Source: Streptomyces tanashiensis | Lineage (GTDB): Bacteria > Actinomycetota > Actinomycetes > Streptomycetales > Streptomycetaceae | Reading direction: 5' to 3' | Length of the DNA stretch: 64,000 nt | Assembly (NCBI RefSeq): GCF_014648895.1 | Contig: NZ_BMRZ01000021.1 | Location: forward strand, 92,576-156,575 | Shown: piece after piece, positions 44,166 through 52,898 of the stretch | Numbering within the stretch: position 1 is the first letter of the stretch | Layout of the letters: each line of letters begins with the position of its first letter | Notes under the pieces: generated by a model | What the model was told of the DNA's origin: nothing | Seen by the model: the letters and a program-made list of their open reading frames with translations, nothing else | Database searches by the model: none | Program-made: the position numbers and the translations under genes

Positions 44166-45806
44166 ATGACCCCCGCGATCGCCCATGAGGAAGAACAGAA
44201 CCTTTGGCGCTCGGTGTACACAACCGCCGGCGGCTGGAGTAAGGACGGACTATTCGCCGACCACAGGAGCGCGGCCGCACCGGCTCTCGCTCAGGCGAGC
44301 GACACCCTGCTCTGTGTCCACCGGGGAGCCCGTCAGGGCGTGGAGAAGAACATCCCGCTTCGCTGGACGTCCCATACGCCGGTGGACGTCACGGGGCTGC
44401 TGGCCAAGGTCGACGAGGTGAAGAGCCGCTACAGCGAGAGCCTGTCGGCCGCCGACCGGGCATCCTTGGACGCGGACCTGGCCCAGGCCACCGCCGCGGT
44501 CGACGAGGCCCGCCGGTGGACTCCCGACGCCGATCTCGGCAACGGCAACCTCGCCTTCCACACCCCCGCCGTCGCCGCGTACGAGGGCAGCATCTACGCG
44601 GTGTACTACCGCTTCTGGGACGACGGCCGCGGCGGGCTCGGAACGACCTGCCGACCGGCAGGCGGCACATGGAGCAAGGTGAGGAAGCAGCGGGACGACC
44701 GAGGAATCGGGCCGGGACGCTGGCCGGGCCTGGCTGTCTACCAAGACCAACTCCACCTGGTCTTCGCCATCAATGCAACCGGCGAAGAACCCGAAGGCCT
44801 GGAGGGTGGGATCGTCCAGCACGCGACGCTCGCCGAAGGTGATGAATGGGTGCCTGTTCAGCAAGGGCGCGGCGGTGAGCACCTCGGAGTGGTGAACGCC
44901 GGCCAACGGGAGGCAGCGCAGGCAGCCACCATGCGGCCTCCGGGGAACTACGCCCTGACCGAGCACGACGGCCTTCTCCACCTGCTCTACCGCAAGGAGT
45001 ACGACCTGCGCCTGTGGCACGCCACCTACGACGGCGACACATGGAGCAAGGCCATCGCCCTGGACGGCCTCACCAGCCGCCGCGGCGCATCCATCGCCTC
45101 GTACGACGGCAAGCTGCACGCCGTCTACCCTTCTCCGGACAGCGACCTGCTGCGCCATGCCGTCTACCAGGGTGGCAAGTGGAGCAAGGGCGAGATCATC
45201 GCCGGCCACGAGAGTCAGCACGACCCAGCCCTGATTGCCTACGCCGAGGCCGACGGCAGCCGGAGTCTGGTCCTGGTCCACCGCGGCCTCAACGCCTACG
45301 TGCCCCCGGCGCCGAAGCCCCATGTCCCGCCGAAGACCAACCTCACCCTCCACGAGAGCGTGAGCAGTCCGAAGGGCGAGGACTACTCCTCCTCAGGCGG
45401 CCTCACTCGCGCCGGCCACCAGATCACGCTTTACCGGGCCACCTCCAAAGAGGACGGCAGCCAAGGCATCGCGGCCCGCTGGACGGCCAACGTGCAGTAC
45501 CAGCGGGGTCCTTTCTGGTACGACGACGACGGCTCCATCAGCGGCGAACTCCGGCTCCGTCACATCGACGACGAGGGAATCGGCTTCCTCGGAGCCCTGA
45601 GCGTCCAGGGCGACTTCAGCGGAGGCCGGTACGAGTCCACCAGTCTGTTCGAGGATCTCGCCCCCGGTACGTACGAGGTCGCCCTGGTCAACGGCCGCAA
45701 GACTCGCGGCTACTGGTCCAGTGTCGGCCCGGACCGCCCTGCCCACCACGCCGCTGCCGAGGTCGACCTCCACTCCGTCCGCACCACCATCACCATCACT
45801 GCCTGA
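44166..45806 (+). CDS. Beta-propeller-like hypothetical protein
   Basis: A 546-aa protein without signal peptide. Repeated blades of the form A-x-Y-x-G-x-(L/I)-(Y/H)-x-V-(Y/F), each ending in W(S)K, can be seen: NLAFHTPAVAAYEGSIYAVY, PGRWPGLAVYQDQLHLVFAI, NYALTEHDGLLHLLYRKEYD, GASIASYDGKLHAVYPSPDS. These suggest a 5-7-bladed sialidase/lectin-type propeller. The C-terminal ~110 residues (after LTLHESVSSPKGEDYSSSGG) look like a beta-sandwich. The function is unknown. It has an AAGGAG ribosome binding site and follows the StrR-like gene by 250 bp. Confidence 0.65.
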   Translation: MTPAIAHEEEQNLWRSVYTTAGGWSKDGLFADHRSAAAPALAQASDTLLCVHRGARQGVEKNIPLRWTSHTPVDVTGLLAKVDEVKSRYSESLSAADRASLDADLAQATAAVDEARRWTPDADLGNGNLAFHTPAVAAYEGSIYAVYYRFWDDGRGGLGTTCRPAGGTWSKVRKQRDDRGIGPGRWPGLAVYQDQLHLVFAINATGEEPEGLEGGIVQHATLAEGDEWVPVQQGRGGEHLGVVNAGQREAAQAATMRPPGNYALTEHDGLLHLLYRKEYDLRLWHATYDGDTWSKAIALDGLTSRRGASIASYDGKLHAVYPSPDSDLLRHAVYQGGKWSKGEIIAGHESQHDPALIAYAEADGSRSLVLVHRGLNAYVPPAPKPHVPPKTNLTLHESVSSPKGEDYSSSGGLTRAGHQITLYRATSKEDGSQGIAARWTANVQYQRGPFWYDDDGSISGELRLRHIDDEGIGFLGALSVQGDFSGGRYESTSLFEDLAPGTYEVALVNGRKTRGYWSSVGPDRPAHHAAAEVDLHSVRTTITITA

Positions 45807-45904
45807 CCCGGCAGGCAGCAGGGCGACTGCCAGGGTCATCCCGGCGGCGACCAGATGGATCGAGGAACTCCTGGAGGCCCACCCTCTTCCCGCCGTCTCC
45901 CCGC

Positions 45905-46714
45905 TCAGGCTCCGACGCTTTGGTAGCCGCGCATCCGCACCCGCCACCACTTGTAAGCGGCACCGAACCACAGCACACCGATCAGGGGTGCGGCGACGGC
46001 CGCAGGGGCCGAGAGGTGAAGTGAATCGGTCTTGTCCAGGAGGACACTCGACGGGATGTACGCGACGACGGCCACGGGCAGCACCCAGGTGAGGCCCCAC
46101 GTCAAGGCGCCGCCGAAGACGCGCGTCGGATAGGAGCCGAACATCAGGTAGATGTTGTCGACGAGTTGGCTGGCCGCCCACGTCTGCACGGAACGGAAGC
46201 TCAGGGACGAGACGACGACCGCGGCTGCTCCCTCGGCGAGGGCTCCCCCGACGACCGCGAGCACCAGGTACGCGACGCTGAGCGGGGAGAAGTCGATGTC
46301 GACCAGGTTCACGGCGATCGTGAACAGGATGACCGCAGCCATCACGTCGCCGATCACGTTCATCCGGAACCGACTGGTGATGATCTGGAGGAACGGATTC
46401 AGCGGCCGCACCAGGTAGCGGTCGAACCGGCCTTCGCGGATCGTGGTGTCCATGGACACGAGCTGGTGGAAGGGGACGACCCAGACGGCGTGCGCCATCA
46501 GGCGCAGCGAGTAGAGGAAAGCCAGCTCTCCGAAGTTCCAGCCGGCGATGGTGTCGAAGGTGCGCAGCACGGTCCACACGAAAGCGATGCCGCTGCCCTG
46601 GTAGACCAGGCCCAGCGCGAGCAGCATGACGAAGTTCAGCCGGTACTGCATCTCGCCCCGCACCGCCGCGCGGTAGAGCAGGAAGGTCATGCGCATACTT
46701 CCCACAGCCGTCAT
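45905..46714 (-). CDS. ABC-2 family exporter permease B
   Basis: A 269-aa integral membrane protein (ABC2_membrane_6/DUF990-like) starting MTAVGSMRMTFLLYRAAVRG. About six hydrophobic segments are seen, with the cytoplasmic REGRFDRYLVRPLNPFLQII motif typical of this family. It is paired with the permease encoded just upstream (ATGA overlap at 46711-46714) and the ATPase at 47544-48557 as a three-component exporter. It may expel the product of this cluster. Confidence 0.82.
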   Translation of the reverse strand: MTAVGSMRMTFLLYRAAVRGEMQYRLNFVMLLALGLVYQGSGIAFVWTVLRTFDTIAGWNFGELAFLYSLRLMAHAVWVVPFHQLVSMDTTIREGRFDRYLVRPLNPFLQIITSRFRMNVIGDVMAAVILFTIAVNLVDIDFSPLSVAYLVLAVVGGALAEGAAAVVVSSLSFRSVQTWAASQLVDNIYLMFGSYPTRVFGGALTWGLTWVLPVAVVAYIPSSVLLDKTDSLHLSAPAAVAAPLIGVLWFGAAYKWWRVRMRGYQSVGA

Positions 46715-47547
46715 CCTCCCTGAACCACGATGCGGTGGAGCGCGCGCGACCAGATGAGTCGGACGGCGCCGGCCAGCAGGACGATCCACAGAAGCTGGAT
46801 GCCGATCGCCTGGACTGCTTCGCTGCCCGCCAGTTGACCTCCGTACATGGCTACAGGGGTGAACGTCGTCGCCTGGAAGGGAAGGAGTTCGGCAACTGTC
46901 CGCAGCCAGTCCGGGAAGAAGTACAGCGGGATGAGCGCTCCCGCCAGGAACTGGCTGACGAGGGTGAAGAGCATGCCGAAGGCACCGATCTCGGTCGTCC
47001 AGAAGGCGCCGAGGCCGACGATCAGGTTGAGCAGCATGGAGATGCCGAACGCGAAGAAGAGGCTGAGCAGCCAATACCCGAAGGCTGCCGAGGAGGCGGG
47101 CGGCCCGAGCGTCCCGACGAGCGCCACGAGGGGAAGCGCCGCTGTCGCGAACAGCACCATGGACAGGGTTCCCCCCACCAGATGGGCCAGCATCTGCGGT
47201 ACGAAGCCGGCGGGCCGCAGAATGTCGAAGGCGATGCGTCCTTCCCGGACCAGCGAGTACAGATAGGAACCGACGGCCAAGTCCTGCATCGCCCAGCTCT
47301 GGAGGTTGGCGATCGTCAGGTAGACCAGGACGTCCGCCAGCGCGACCCCGTTGACCACTCCCGCTTCGCCGTACAAGGCGGTCCAGACCTTGCGGAGGAT
47401 GAAGATCTGGAGGATGACGACGGCCAGCATGAAGAGCGCGTTCTGACGGTAGGTCATCGCTATGCGCAGCCTGCCGCGGACGATCTGCAGGTAGGCGGGC
47501 AGGTTGCGGAGGGGGCCATCGGAGCATGTGGCCTGGCCGGCGTTCAT
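46711..47547 (-). CDS. ABC-2 family exporter permease A
   Basis: A 278-aa membrane protein of the ABC2_membrane_6 family (YLQIVRGRLRIAMTYRQNAL, VREGRIAFDILRPAGFVPQM, then several hydrophobic helices). It shares the REGRxxxxLxRP element with the following permease, so the two form a heterodimeric channel. The ATG at 47547 overlaps the ATPase stop (ATGA). The frame remains open upstream, but only as a shadow of the ATPase gene. Confidence 0.82.
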   Translation of the reverse strand: MNAGQATCSDGPLRNLPAYLQIVRGRLRIAMTYRQNALFMLAVVILQIFILRKVWTALYGEAGVVNGVALADVLVYLTIANLQSWAMQDLAVGSYLYSLVREGRIAFDILRPAGFVPQMLAHLVGGTLSMVLFATAALPLVALVGTLGPPASSAAFGYWLLSLFFAFGISMLLNLIVGLGAFWTTEIGAFGMLFTLVSQFLAGALIPLYFFPDWLRTVAELLPFQATTFTPVAMYGGQLAGSEAVQAIGIQLLWIVLLAGAVRLIWSRALHRIVVQGG

Positions 47548-48557
47548 ACGGCGATCGTGCGGTTGCCGTACAGGGTGCGCATGACGTCCTCCAGCTCGGG
47601 TTCCACGAGCGAGAGGTCGGTCACGGGACAGCGGCTGGTCACCGCCGAAATGATCTCCTGGGCGGAGATCCGGTTCGCCTCGAAACGTATTCTCAGCGTC
47701 GGCCCCTCGTCCGCGATCACGTCGCCGGGGACTTCGGGACCGAGTAGTTCGGCGGCCCGGGCTGCTGTGAAGCCCGAGGCCAGCTGCACGACCAGCGTGC
47801 GGTGGGGCGCATAGGTGGCCTTCAGGTCTACGACGCTGCCGTCGTAGAGGACCCGCCCCTTGTCGATGAAGACGACACGGTTGCACAAGGCCTCCACATC
47901 CACGAGGTCGTGCGTGGTGAGAACGATGGTGGTGCCGCTCTCCCGGTTCATCTCGGCTATGAAGTCGCGCATCCGGTCTCGTGCCACGGCGTCCAGCCCG
48001 ATGGTCGGCTCGTCCAGGTACAGGATCGACGGTTCGTGGAGCATGGCCGCGGCCAGGTCGCCCCGCATGCGTTGGCCGAGGCTCAGTTGGCGGACCGGCC
48101 GGTCCAGGAACGGGCCCAGGTCGAGCAGATCGATGAACCCGTCCAGTCTGCGGCGGTAGTCCGCCTCGGACATCCGGTACATCTTTCCCAGCAGGGTGAA
48201 AGAGTCCACGAGAGGTAGGTCCCACCAGAGCTGGCTGCGCTGGCCGAACACGACTCCGATGTGCATCGCGTTCTTCTCCCGATCCCGCCACGGGGCAGTT
48301 CCGTCAACCTCGATCAGACCGCCGGTGGGGACGAGTACCCCGGTCATCATCTTGATGGTCGTGCTCTTCCCCGCGCCGTTGGGGCCCAGATAGCCGACAA
48401 GCTCGCCATCCGACACGGTGAAGTCGACGCCGTCGACCGCCCGAACCTCGTCGTACTGCCGAGTGATCAGGGTCCGCAGGCCGCCGAACGCGCCCTCGTA
48501 ACGACGCGGGCGCCGGTAGTACTTGGTCAGTCCCTCTGCTCTGATCAACGTCGGCAT
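47544..48557 (-). CDS. ABC exporter ATPase
   Basis: A 337-aa ATPase: Walker A YLGPNGAGKSTTIKMMTGVL, signature LSLGQRMRGDLAAAMLHEP, Walker B ILYLDEPTIGLD, H-loop LTTHDLVDVEALCNRV. VFGQRSQLWWDLPLVDSF is typical of the subgroup that pairs with DUF990-type permeases. It is first in the three-gene operon ATPase-permease-permease. It probably confers export of, or immunity to, a secondary metabolite. Confidence 0.88.
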   Translation of the reverse strand: MPTLIRAEGLTKYYRRPRRYEGAFGGLRTLITRQYDEVRAVDGVDFTVSDGELVGYLGPNGAGKSTTIKMMTGVLVPTGGLIEVDGTAPWRDREKNAMHIGVVFGQRSQLWWDLPLVDSFTLLGKMYRMSEADYRRRLDGFIDLLDLGPFLDRPVRQLSLGQRMRGDLAAAMLHEPSILYLDEPTIGLDAVARDRMRDFIAEMNRESGTTIVLTTHDLVDVEALCNRVVFIDKGRVLYDGSVVDLKATYAPHRTLVVQLASGFTAARAAELLGPEVPGDVIADEGPTLRIRFEANRISAQEIISAVTSRCPVTDLSLVEPELEDVMRTLYGNRTIAV

Positions 48558-48861
48558 GCGACATCACCAAGCCCAGGAGCGAACGAGTAAGCGGCCGGGA
48601 CGATGCAGTCGTTACGTACGGAAGCGCGGCCTGACGCCTCACGAATACCGTCCAGAGTCCGGAGCTTACGAGTCAGCGAGCGGGCCCGTAGGCCTTTCCT
48701 CCCCTTGCACGACGGAATGACGAGACTCATCTCCATTTTGTGCGCCTTCTATGCTATGCGTGGGCGGGTCCGCGGGAGCAGGCCCGCGCCGAGGACGAGA
48801 AACCAGGTGTGCACGACCTGCTGAGGAGGTCCTATTTGATCGACATCAAACAGAACCGCCG
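48558..48861. other. Intergenic region upstream of the exporter operon
   Basis: A 304-bp stretch between the ATPase start and the stop of the next minus-strand gene. It should contain the exporter promoter. I see no supported gene, tRNA or strong hairpin in it. Confidence 0.4.
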
Positions 48862-49947
48862 CTATACCGGTGCGTCAGCCGCAGCCGATGCACCGTGATC
48901 CGCCCCAGCCATTGCCAGGTGGTGCATCAGGGGTCGAGCTTCGTGAAGCTTGTGCCATTGCACCACTGGAATGAGGCCGCCTACTCCAAGGGTGTTCAAT
49001 GCCGCCGAGCGGATATGGCTCACTGGCGTCCACCCGTGGGGACGCAATCGTTCGCTCGCGACGCCGAGCAGATAGGCCACGGCCCAAAGCTCACGGGCGG
49101 CGGACAGGCCGATGAGTCCTGCGACGTGCCGAGCCGCGGGATCACTCCTGGACCACTCGTCCCAACTGGAATCGACCCGAGCAGTGTCCAGGCCGAGCGC
49201 ATCCTCGGCGTGGCGCCATGGTTTCCGTTGCCACACTCGGCGGTCGGCGGATTCTTTCTCCAGCACAAGAACGTAGGCTGCGCCCTCTCGATAGAGAGGA
49301 ACGGCGTTCAATCCGGTGAGCACGTCAGAACCTGGTCGATCAGAGATTCCATAGCTGCACGCAGACCGCCATCTCTCAGCAGAGTTTCCGGCGATGCTTT
49401 CTGTCCCCTGATGCTCAATCAAGTTGGGGATCGACAACAGGACGGGAACTTGATGTCGCTGCAGGTAATCCAGCATCACCGCATCGTCCTCGGGGCGCGT
49501 TGAAACAAGAGAACGTGCTTCTTCGGAGAAACGGGCTGCGTGATCCACCGGCAACATCAGAGCCAAGGTCGGAGTATATATTTCATCTATTGCCGACACC
49601 CACCCAGCGCCGGCCATTGCACCCAGACGGACTGCCGCACCGTCGGGTCCGTCCCAATTCGTATAGAACGCTACGGCCGATCGAGGAAACCTTACGGCCG
49701 CCGATCGTGCAACGGACAGCAGATCAGCCGATGGCACGACATCATCCTGGAGTACGAGATGGTGAGTCGAGCCTTCTTCACATGCCGCCCATGCTTCGAC
49801 GCTCGTACGCAGAGGATTGGGCGCCCCGCCGGGGTCCGGATCCACGACCACCGTGATATCGCCGCCAAGCAAGCCGACCAGGTTTCCTGCCATAGCGGAA
49901 CGGGCCGGGTGAGTCATGATGGTTACGCTCAAGTGAACCGTTGTCAC
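48862..49947 (-). CDS. Glycosyltransferase-like protein
   Basis: A 361-aa protein starting VTTVHLSVTIMTHPARSAMA (GTG at 49947). The N-terminal part resembles a GT-A fold: ITVVVDPDPGG, STHHLVLQDDVVPSADLLSV (a D-D metal motif), AFYTNWDGPD, TLALMLPVDHAARFSEEARS, DDAVMLDYLQRHQVPVLLSI, NLIEHQG. This pattern is common in uncharacterised actinobacterial GT2/GT25-like enzymes. The C-terminal ~130 residues are unassigned. It lies 64 bp downstream of an 18-codon ORF. Donor and acceptor are unknown. Confidence 0.6.
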   Translation of the reverse strand: MTTVHLSVTIMTHPARSAMAGNLVGLLGGDITVVVDPDPGGAPNPLRTSVEAWAACEEGSTHHLVLQDDVVPSADLLSVARSAAVRFPRSAVAFYTNWDGPDGAAVRLGAMAGAGWVSAIDEIYTPTLALMLPVDHAARFSEEARSLVSTRPEDDAVMLDYLQRHQVPVLLSIPNLIEHQGTESIAGNSAERWRSACSYGISDRPGSDVLTGLNAVPLYREGAAYVLVLEKESADRRVWQRKPWRHAEDALGLDTARVDSSWDEWSRSDPAARHVAGLIGLSAARELWAVAYLLGVASERLRPHGWTPVSHIRSAALNTLGVGGLIPVVQWHKLHEARPLMHHLAMAGADHGASAAADAPV

Positions 49948-50011
49948 TAATCAGCCTCGACAATCGAACTAGGGGCACGTGGCATCCCATCGACCACATC
50001 GACTGTTCTGG

Positions 50012-50068
50012 TCAGCGGGCTTTCTTGGCGGACTTCGTCGCCCATACGTTTTCAAGTAGACCGTTCAT
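50012..50068 (-). CDS. Possible 18-aa peptide ORF upstream of the glycosyltransferase gene
   Basis: Reads MNGLLENVWATKSAKKAR and stop, with AAGGAA a few bases before its ATG. The local base composition is AT-richer than the surroundings. It could be a regulatory leader peptide, a small precursor, or chance. No modifying enzyme for a peptide of this type is evident beside it. Confidence 0.35.
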   Translation of the reverse strand: MNGLLENVWATKSAKKAR

Positions 50069-50210
50069 ATCCAGTTCCTTATTTCCGTTACCCCACCAGA
50101 GGCTTCACGCTTTGTCTACCCGTGCAGGGTGCACACGTGCCGCCGGCAAGAGAAGGAAACGGCCTCACGCTCTCGTCGCACGTGCACGTTCCAGCCGAAA
50201 GGAAGAGCCC

Positions 50211-50290
50211 ATGACAAACCAGGTTTTCCACCCGAAGAAGGACCCAACAGCGCCTGACAGGCGAATACAGCACCCCATTTCCGGCATAGG
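50211..50290 (+). pseudogene. 5' end of a gene cut off by an IS5-family relic
   Basis: A good ribosome binding site (AAAGGAAG) precedes ATG 50211, followed by MTNQVFHPKKDPTAPDRRIQ. The reading then runs into the IS end at 50291. The remaining 26 or so codons are not enough to identify the gene. Confidence 0.45.
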
Positions 50291-50794
50291 TAGGCATCTC
50301 AATTGGCCCGGTAGGGTGGGAGCCATGGCGGGGATCGTTGAGCGGCTGGTGCCGGATGAGTTGTGGGAGCTGTTCCAGCAGGTGGTGCCTGAGGCCCCTT
50401 CGCGGCCTCAGGGTGGTGGCCGGCGTCGGCATGGCGACCGGGAGGTGCTGGCCGCGATCGTGTTCGTGGCGAGCTCCGGGTGCGCGTGGCAGCAGTTGCC
50501 CGCCGCGTCGTTCGGACCGTCCGGAGCCACGGCTCACCGCCGGTTCGCCGAATGGTCGAAGGCAAGGGTGTGGGCCCAACTGCATCGCCTGGTCCTCGAC
50601 GAACTCGGCTCACGGGGTGAGCTGGACTGGTCGAGATACGCGATCGACTCGGTGACCATGCGCGCCGCGAAGAGGGGGTCCTGACGGCCCCGAATCCACC
50701 GCCGCTACGCACGCACAGCCGACCGCTTCCTCGCCTTCACCGGCATCGCCTGCACTCTCACCTGCACTCGCAGGCTCTCCAAATGAGATGGCTT
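50291..50794 (+). mobile_element. IS5-family element remnant with internal deletion
   Basis: The ends are 16-bp imperfect inverted repeats: TAGGCATCTCAATTGG at 50291-50306 and the complement of AAGCCATCTCATTTGG at 50779-50794 (13 of 16 match). Inside are the first transposase frame (50325-50684) and, directly after, only the last ~30 residues of the second frame (RTADRFLAFTGIACTLTC, RRLSK, stop at 50784-50786). The middle of the second frame, including most of the catalytic domain, is missing. Confidence 0.75.
50325..50684 (+). CDS. IS5-family transposase, first frame (orfA)
   Basis: 119 aa: MAGIVERLVPDELWELFQQV, DREVLAAIVFVASSGCAWQQ, LDWSRYAIDSVTMRAAKRGS. This is the DUF4096-type N-terminal half of IS5-group transposases. 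The family normally makes the full enzyme by ribosomal frameshifting into a second frame; here that second frame is nearly all deleted, so the element is dead. Confidence 0.75.
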   Translation: MAGIVERLVPDELWELFQQVVPEAPSRPQGGGRRRHGDREVLAAIVFVASSGCAWQQLPAASFGPSGATAHRRFAEWSKARVWAQLHRLVLDELGSRGELDWSRYAIDSVTMRAAKRGS

Positions 50795-51098
50795 CTCAGC
50801 ATCGCCGTGGGCTGCCGGGGAGAGGTCGCACTCTCGGTACGCACACGGTAGGAGCCGCCGCTCCAGCCGGTATGTCGTACCGGCCAGGAAGGGCGGCCCT
50901 CCACTCCAGGATGCGCGGCCGCTCCATCGCCCAGAGCCCGACGGTGGCACCCCCACCACCATCCCGCGCAGGTATGCCGCCCAGGCCTGTGCGGTCGCGC
51001 CCGCTTCGGACTGGCCAGGATCGACCTTCACCTCCACTCCCGCGCCCGACCCCCTTGGGCTCGGTGGCGCAGCCTCGCAGTGCAGCACCTGGCGTCGG
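50795..51098. other. Gap between IS remnant and the regulator gene
   Basis: About 300 bp without a supportable gene; it separates the second metabolite block from the fucose locus. Small GC-rich frames on both strands have no recognisable similarity. Confidence 0.4.
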
Positions 51099-51782
51099 TC
51101 ACTCGGCCGGCAGGCCGGATGCCAGCCAGTCCTCCACCGCGGCGACGTGCACCATGCTGGCAGCGGCCGCGAGTTGGGCGTCGCCCGCGGACAACGCGCG
51201 CCAGATCGCCTCGTGGTCACGGTGGGCCTGTTCGCGGGCCGGGGCGTCGTGGGTGCCGCGGACGATGCGGAGGCGCTGTGTGTGCGTCGAGAGGATGCCG
51301 AGGAGTGTCGAGAGCACCGGATTGCCCACGGAGTCGGCGATCGCACGATGGAACTCGATGTCCAGGGCGACAAACGCCTCGATGCCGATGCCCTCCTCCG
51401 CGCTCCGGTCGAGGATGCCGCGCAGCTCCTTCAGTTGTCCGTCCGTGAGGCGGCCGGCCGCGAGGGCCGTGACCTGCGGCTCCAGCAGCCGCCGTACCTG
51501 GAGGAGTTGGCCTGCGCTGTGGCCGTGGGAGACGTCCGCCGCGAAAGCGAGGGACTCCAGGAGCAGATGGGGCTCCAGGCCGGACACGTACGTGCCGTCG
51601 CCCTGCCGGGAGACGAGGATCCGCATCGCGGTGAGCGCCCGGACGGCCTCGCGCAAGGAGCTGCGGGAGAGGCCCAGCCGGCCGGCCAGATCGGCCTCGT
51701 TGGGGAGGCGGGCGCCCGGTTGCAGAGCGCCGGAGACGATCATTTCCTTGATCTTCTCGATGGCCAGGTCGGTGACCGCCAT
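51099..51782 (-). CDS. FadR/GntR-family repressor of the L-fucose locus
   Basis: A 227-aa regulator with an N-terminal winged helix (IKEMIVSGALQPGARLPNEA, LAGRLGLSRSSLREAVRALT) and a C-terminal FCD effector domain (QVRRLLEPQVTALAAGRLTD, DIEFHRAIADSVGNPVL with metal-binding Asp/His, EQAHRDHEAIWRALSAGDAQ). It is downstream of, and on the same strand as, the sugar ABC transporter. By analogy it represses the locus until a fucose-derived acid binds. Candidate operators are the CATCNGATG palindromes at 55674-55917. Confidence 0.82.
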   Translation of the reverse strand: MAVTDLAIEKIKEMIVSGALQPGARLPNEADLAGRLGLSRSSLREAVRALTAMRILVSRQGDGTYVSGLEPHLLLESLAFAADVSHGHSAGQLLQVRRLLEPQVTALAAGRLTDGQLKELRGILDRSAEEGIGIEAFVALDIEFHRAIADSVGNPVLSTLLGILSTHTQRLRIVRGTHDAPAREQAHRDHEAIWRALSAGDAQLAAAASMVHVAAVEDWLASGLPAE

Positions 51783-51866
51783 GCTGTGGTTCTCCTGAGG
51801 TGTGCGCCGAAGCGGCGTCGCCCGTACCCGAGGGACGGACAGCGCCGCTTCGCAGGGGGCGGATGT

Positions 51867-52898
51867 CTATTCCTGCTTCTCGCCGGAGACGAAGCGGGAG
51901 ATGATCAGCGCGACGATGATGATCGCGCCGTTGAGGAACTGGTTCCACAGCGGCGGCACTCCGGCGAGGGTCATCACGTTGACCACGAGCTGGAGCGTGA
52001 GCACGCCGGTGAGCGCGCCGAAGAGGGTGCCCCGGCCGCCGTTGAGGCTGACGCCGCCGATGACGGTGGCGGCGAAGACCTGGAAGATCCAGCCGTTGCC
52101 CTGGTCGGCGGAGATGGACCCGTAGTGCCCGGTGTAGAGGATGCCGGCGAAGGCGGCGATCAGACTGCCGAGGATCAGTACGGTCCACACGACGCGGTCG
52201 ACCCGGATGCCCGCGGCGCGCGCGGCCTCGGAGTTGCCGCCGATCGCGTACAGGGCGCGGCCGTGGCGCAGCCAGGCGAGCGCGCTGCCGGTGACGAGGA
52301 ACAGGAGAGCGCAGATCCAGATGGCCGCGGGCACGCCGAGCCAGCTCGCGCGGCCGAGGTACGTGAAGGAGCCGGGCACGTTGACGATCGACTGGCCCTC
52401 GGAAACGGCGACCTGGAGGCCCCGGAGCAGGGTGAGGGCGCCGAGGGTGACGATGAAGCCGTTGAGGCGCAGCTTCAGGATGAGGAATCCGTTGACGGCT
52501 CCGATGGCCGCGCCGACCAGCAGGCACAGGGGGATCGCGGCCCAGTCGGGGAACAGGCCGAGGCCGTTGAACCGGGCGCCGTGGTCAGGCAGGACCAGCC
52601 AGACGGCGATGACCGGGGCGACGCCGATGGTGGACTCCAGGGAGAGGTCCATCCGGCCGGAGATCAGGATGAGGGACTGGGCCAGGACGAGCAGGCTGAG
52701 CTCGGTGGCCTGCTGTGCGACGCCGAGGAGGTTGTCGGAGGTGAGGAACGCCGGTGACACGGCGAACCCGATGACGCACAGGACGAGCAGGACCGGTACG
52801 AGGGACAGGTCGCGGTAGCGGGCCAGGGTGAAGCGGCGCTCCGCGGGAGCGGGAACGGCCGCGGTCGGGACCGCGCGGAGCTCAGTGGTGGGAGACAT
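51867..52898 (-). CDS. Ribose-type sugar ABC transporter permease
   Basis: A 343-aa RbsC-like permease with ~8-10 hydrophobic segments. Family landmarks are SLLVLAQSLILISGRMDLSL (ESTIGV), GLFPDWAAIPLCLLVGAAIG (AVNGFLILKLRLNGFIVTLG), ALYAIGGNSEAARAAGIRVD and NGGRGTLFGALTGVLTL. It imports a monosaccharide, here probably L-fucose. Its start overlaps the end of the ATPase gene (52882-52898). Confidence 0.88.
   Translation of the reverse strand: MSPTTELRAVPTAAVPAPAERRFTLARYRDLSLVPVLLVLCVIGFAVSPAFLTSDNLLGVAQQATELSLLVLAQSLILISGRMDLSLESTIGVAPVIAVWLVLPDHGARFNGLGLFPDWAAIPLCLLVGAAIGAVNGFLILKLRLNGFIVTLGALTLLRGLQVAVSEGQSIVNVPGSFTYLGRASWLGVPAAIWICALLFLVTGSALAWLRHGRALYAIGGNSEAARAAGIRVDRVVWTVLILGSLIAAFAGILYTGHYGSISADQGNGWIFQVFAATVIGGVSLNGGRGTLFGALTGVLTLQLVVNVMTLAGVPPLWNQFLNGAIIIVALIISRFVSGEKQE

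Noticed and set aside
43945..44280. Minus-strand ORF between the StrR-like gene and the propeller gene
   Set aside because: It runs into the start of the propeller gene on the opposite strand and shows no domain; a 41-codon plus-strand frame ending near 44043 is equally unsupported.
50705..51373. 222-aa minus-strand ORF over the IS5 end and regulator 3' part
   Set aside because: Ser/Arg/Pro-rich overlap of the clearly coding FadR gene and IS tail; no family.
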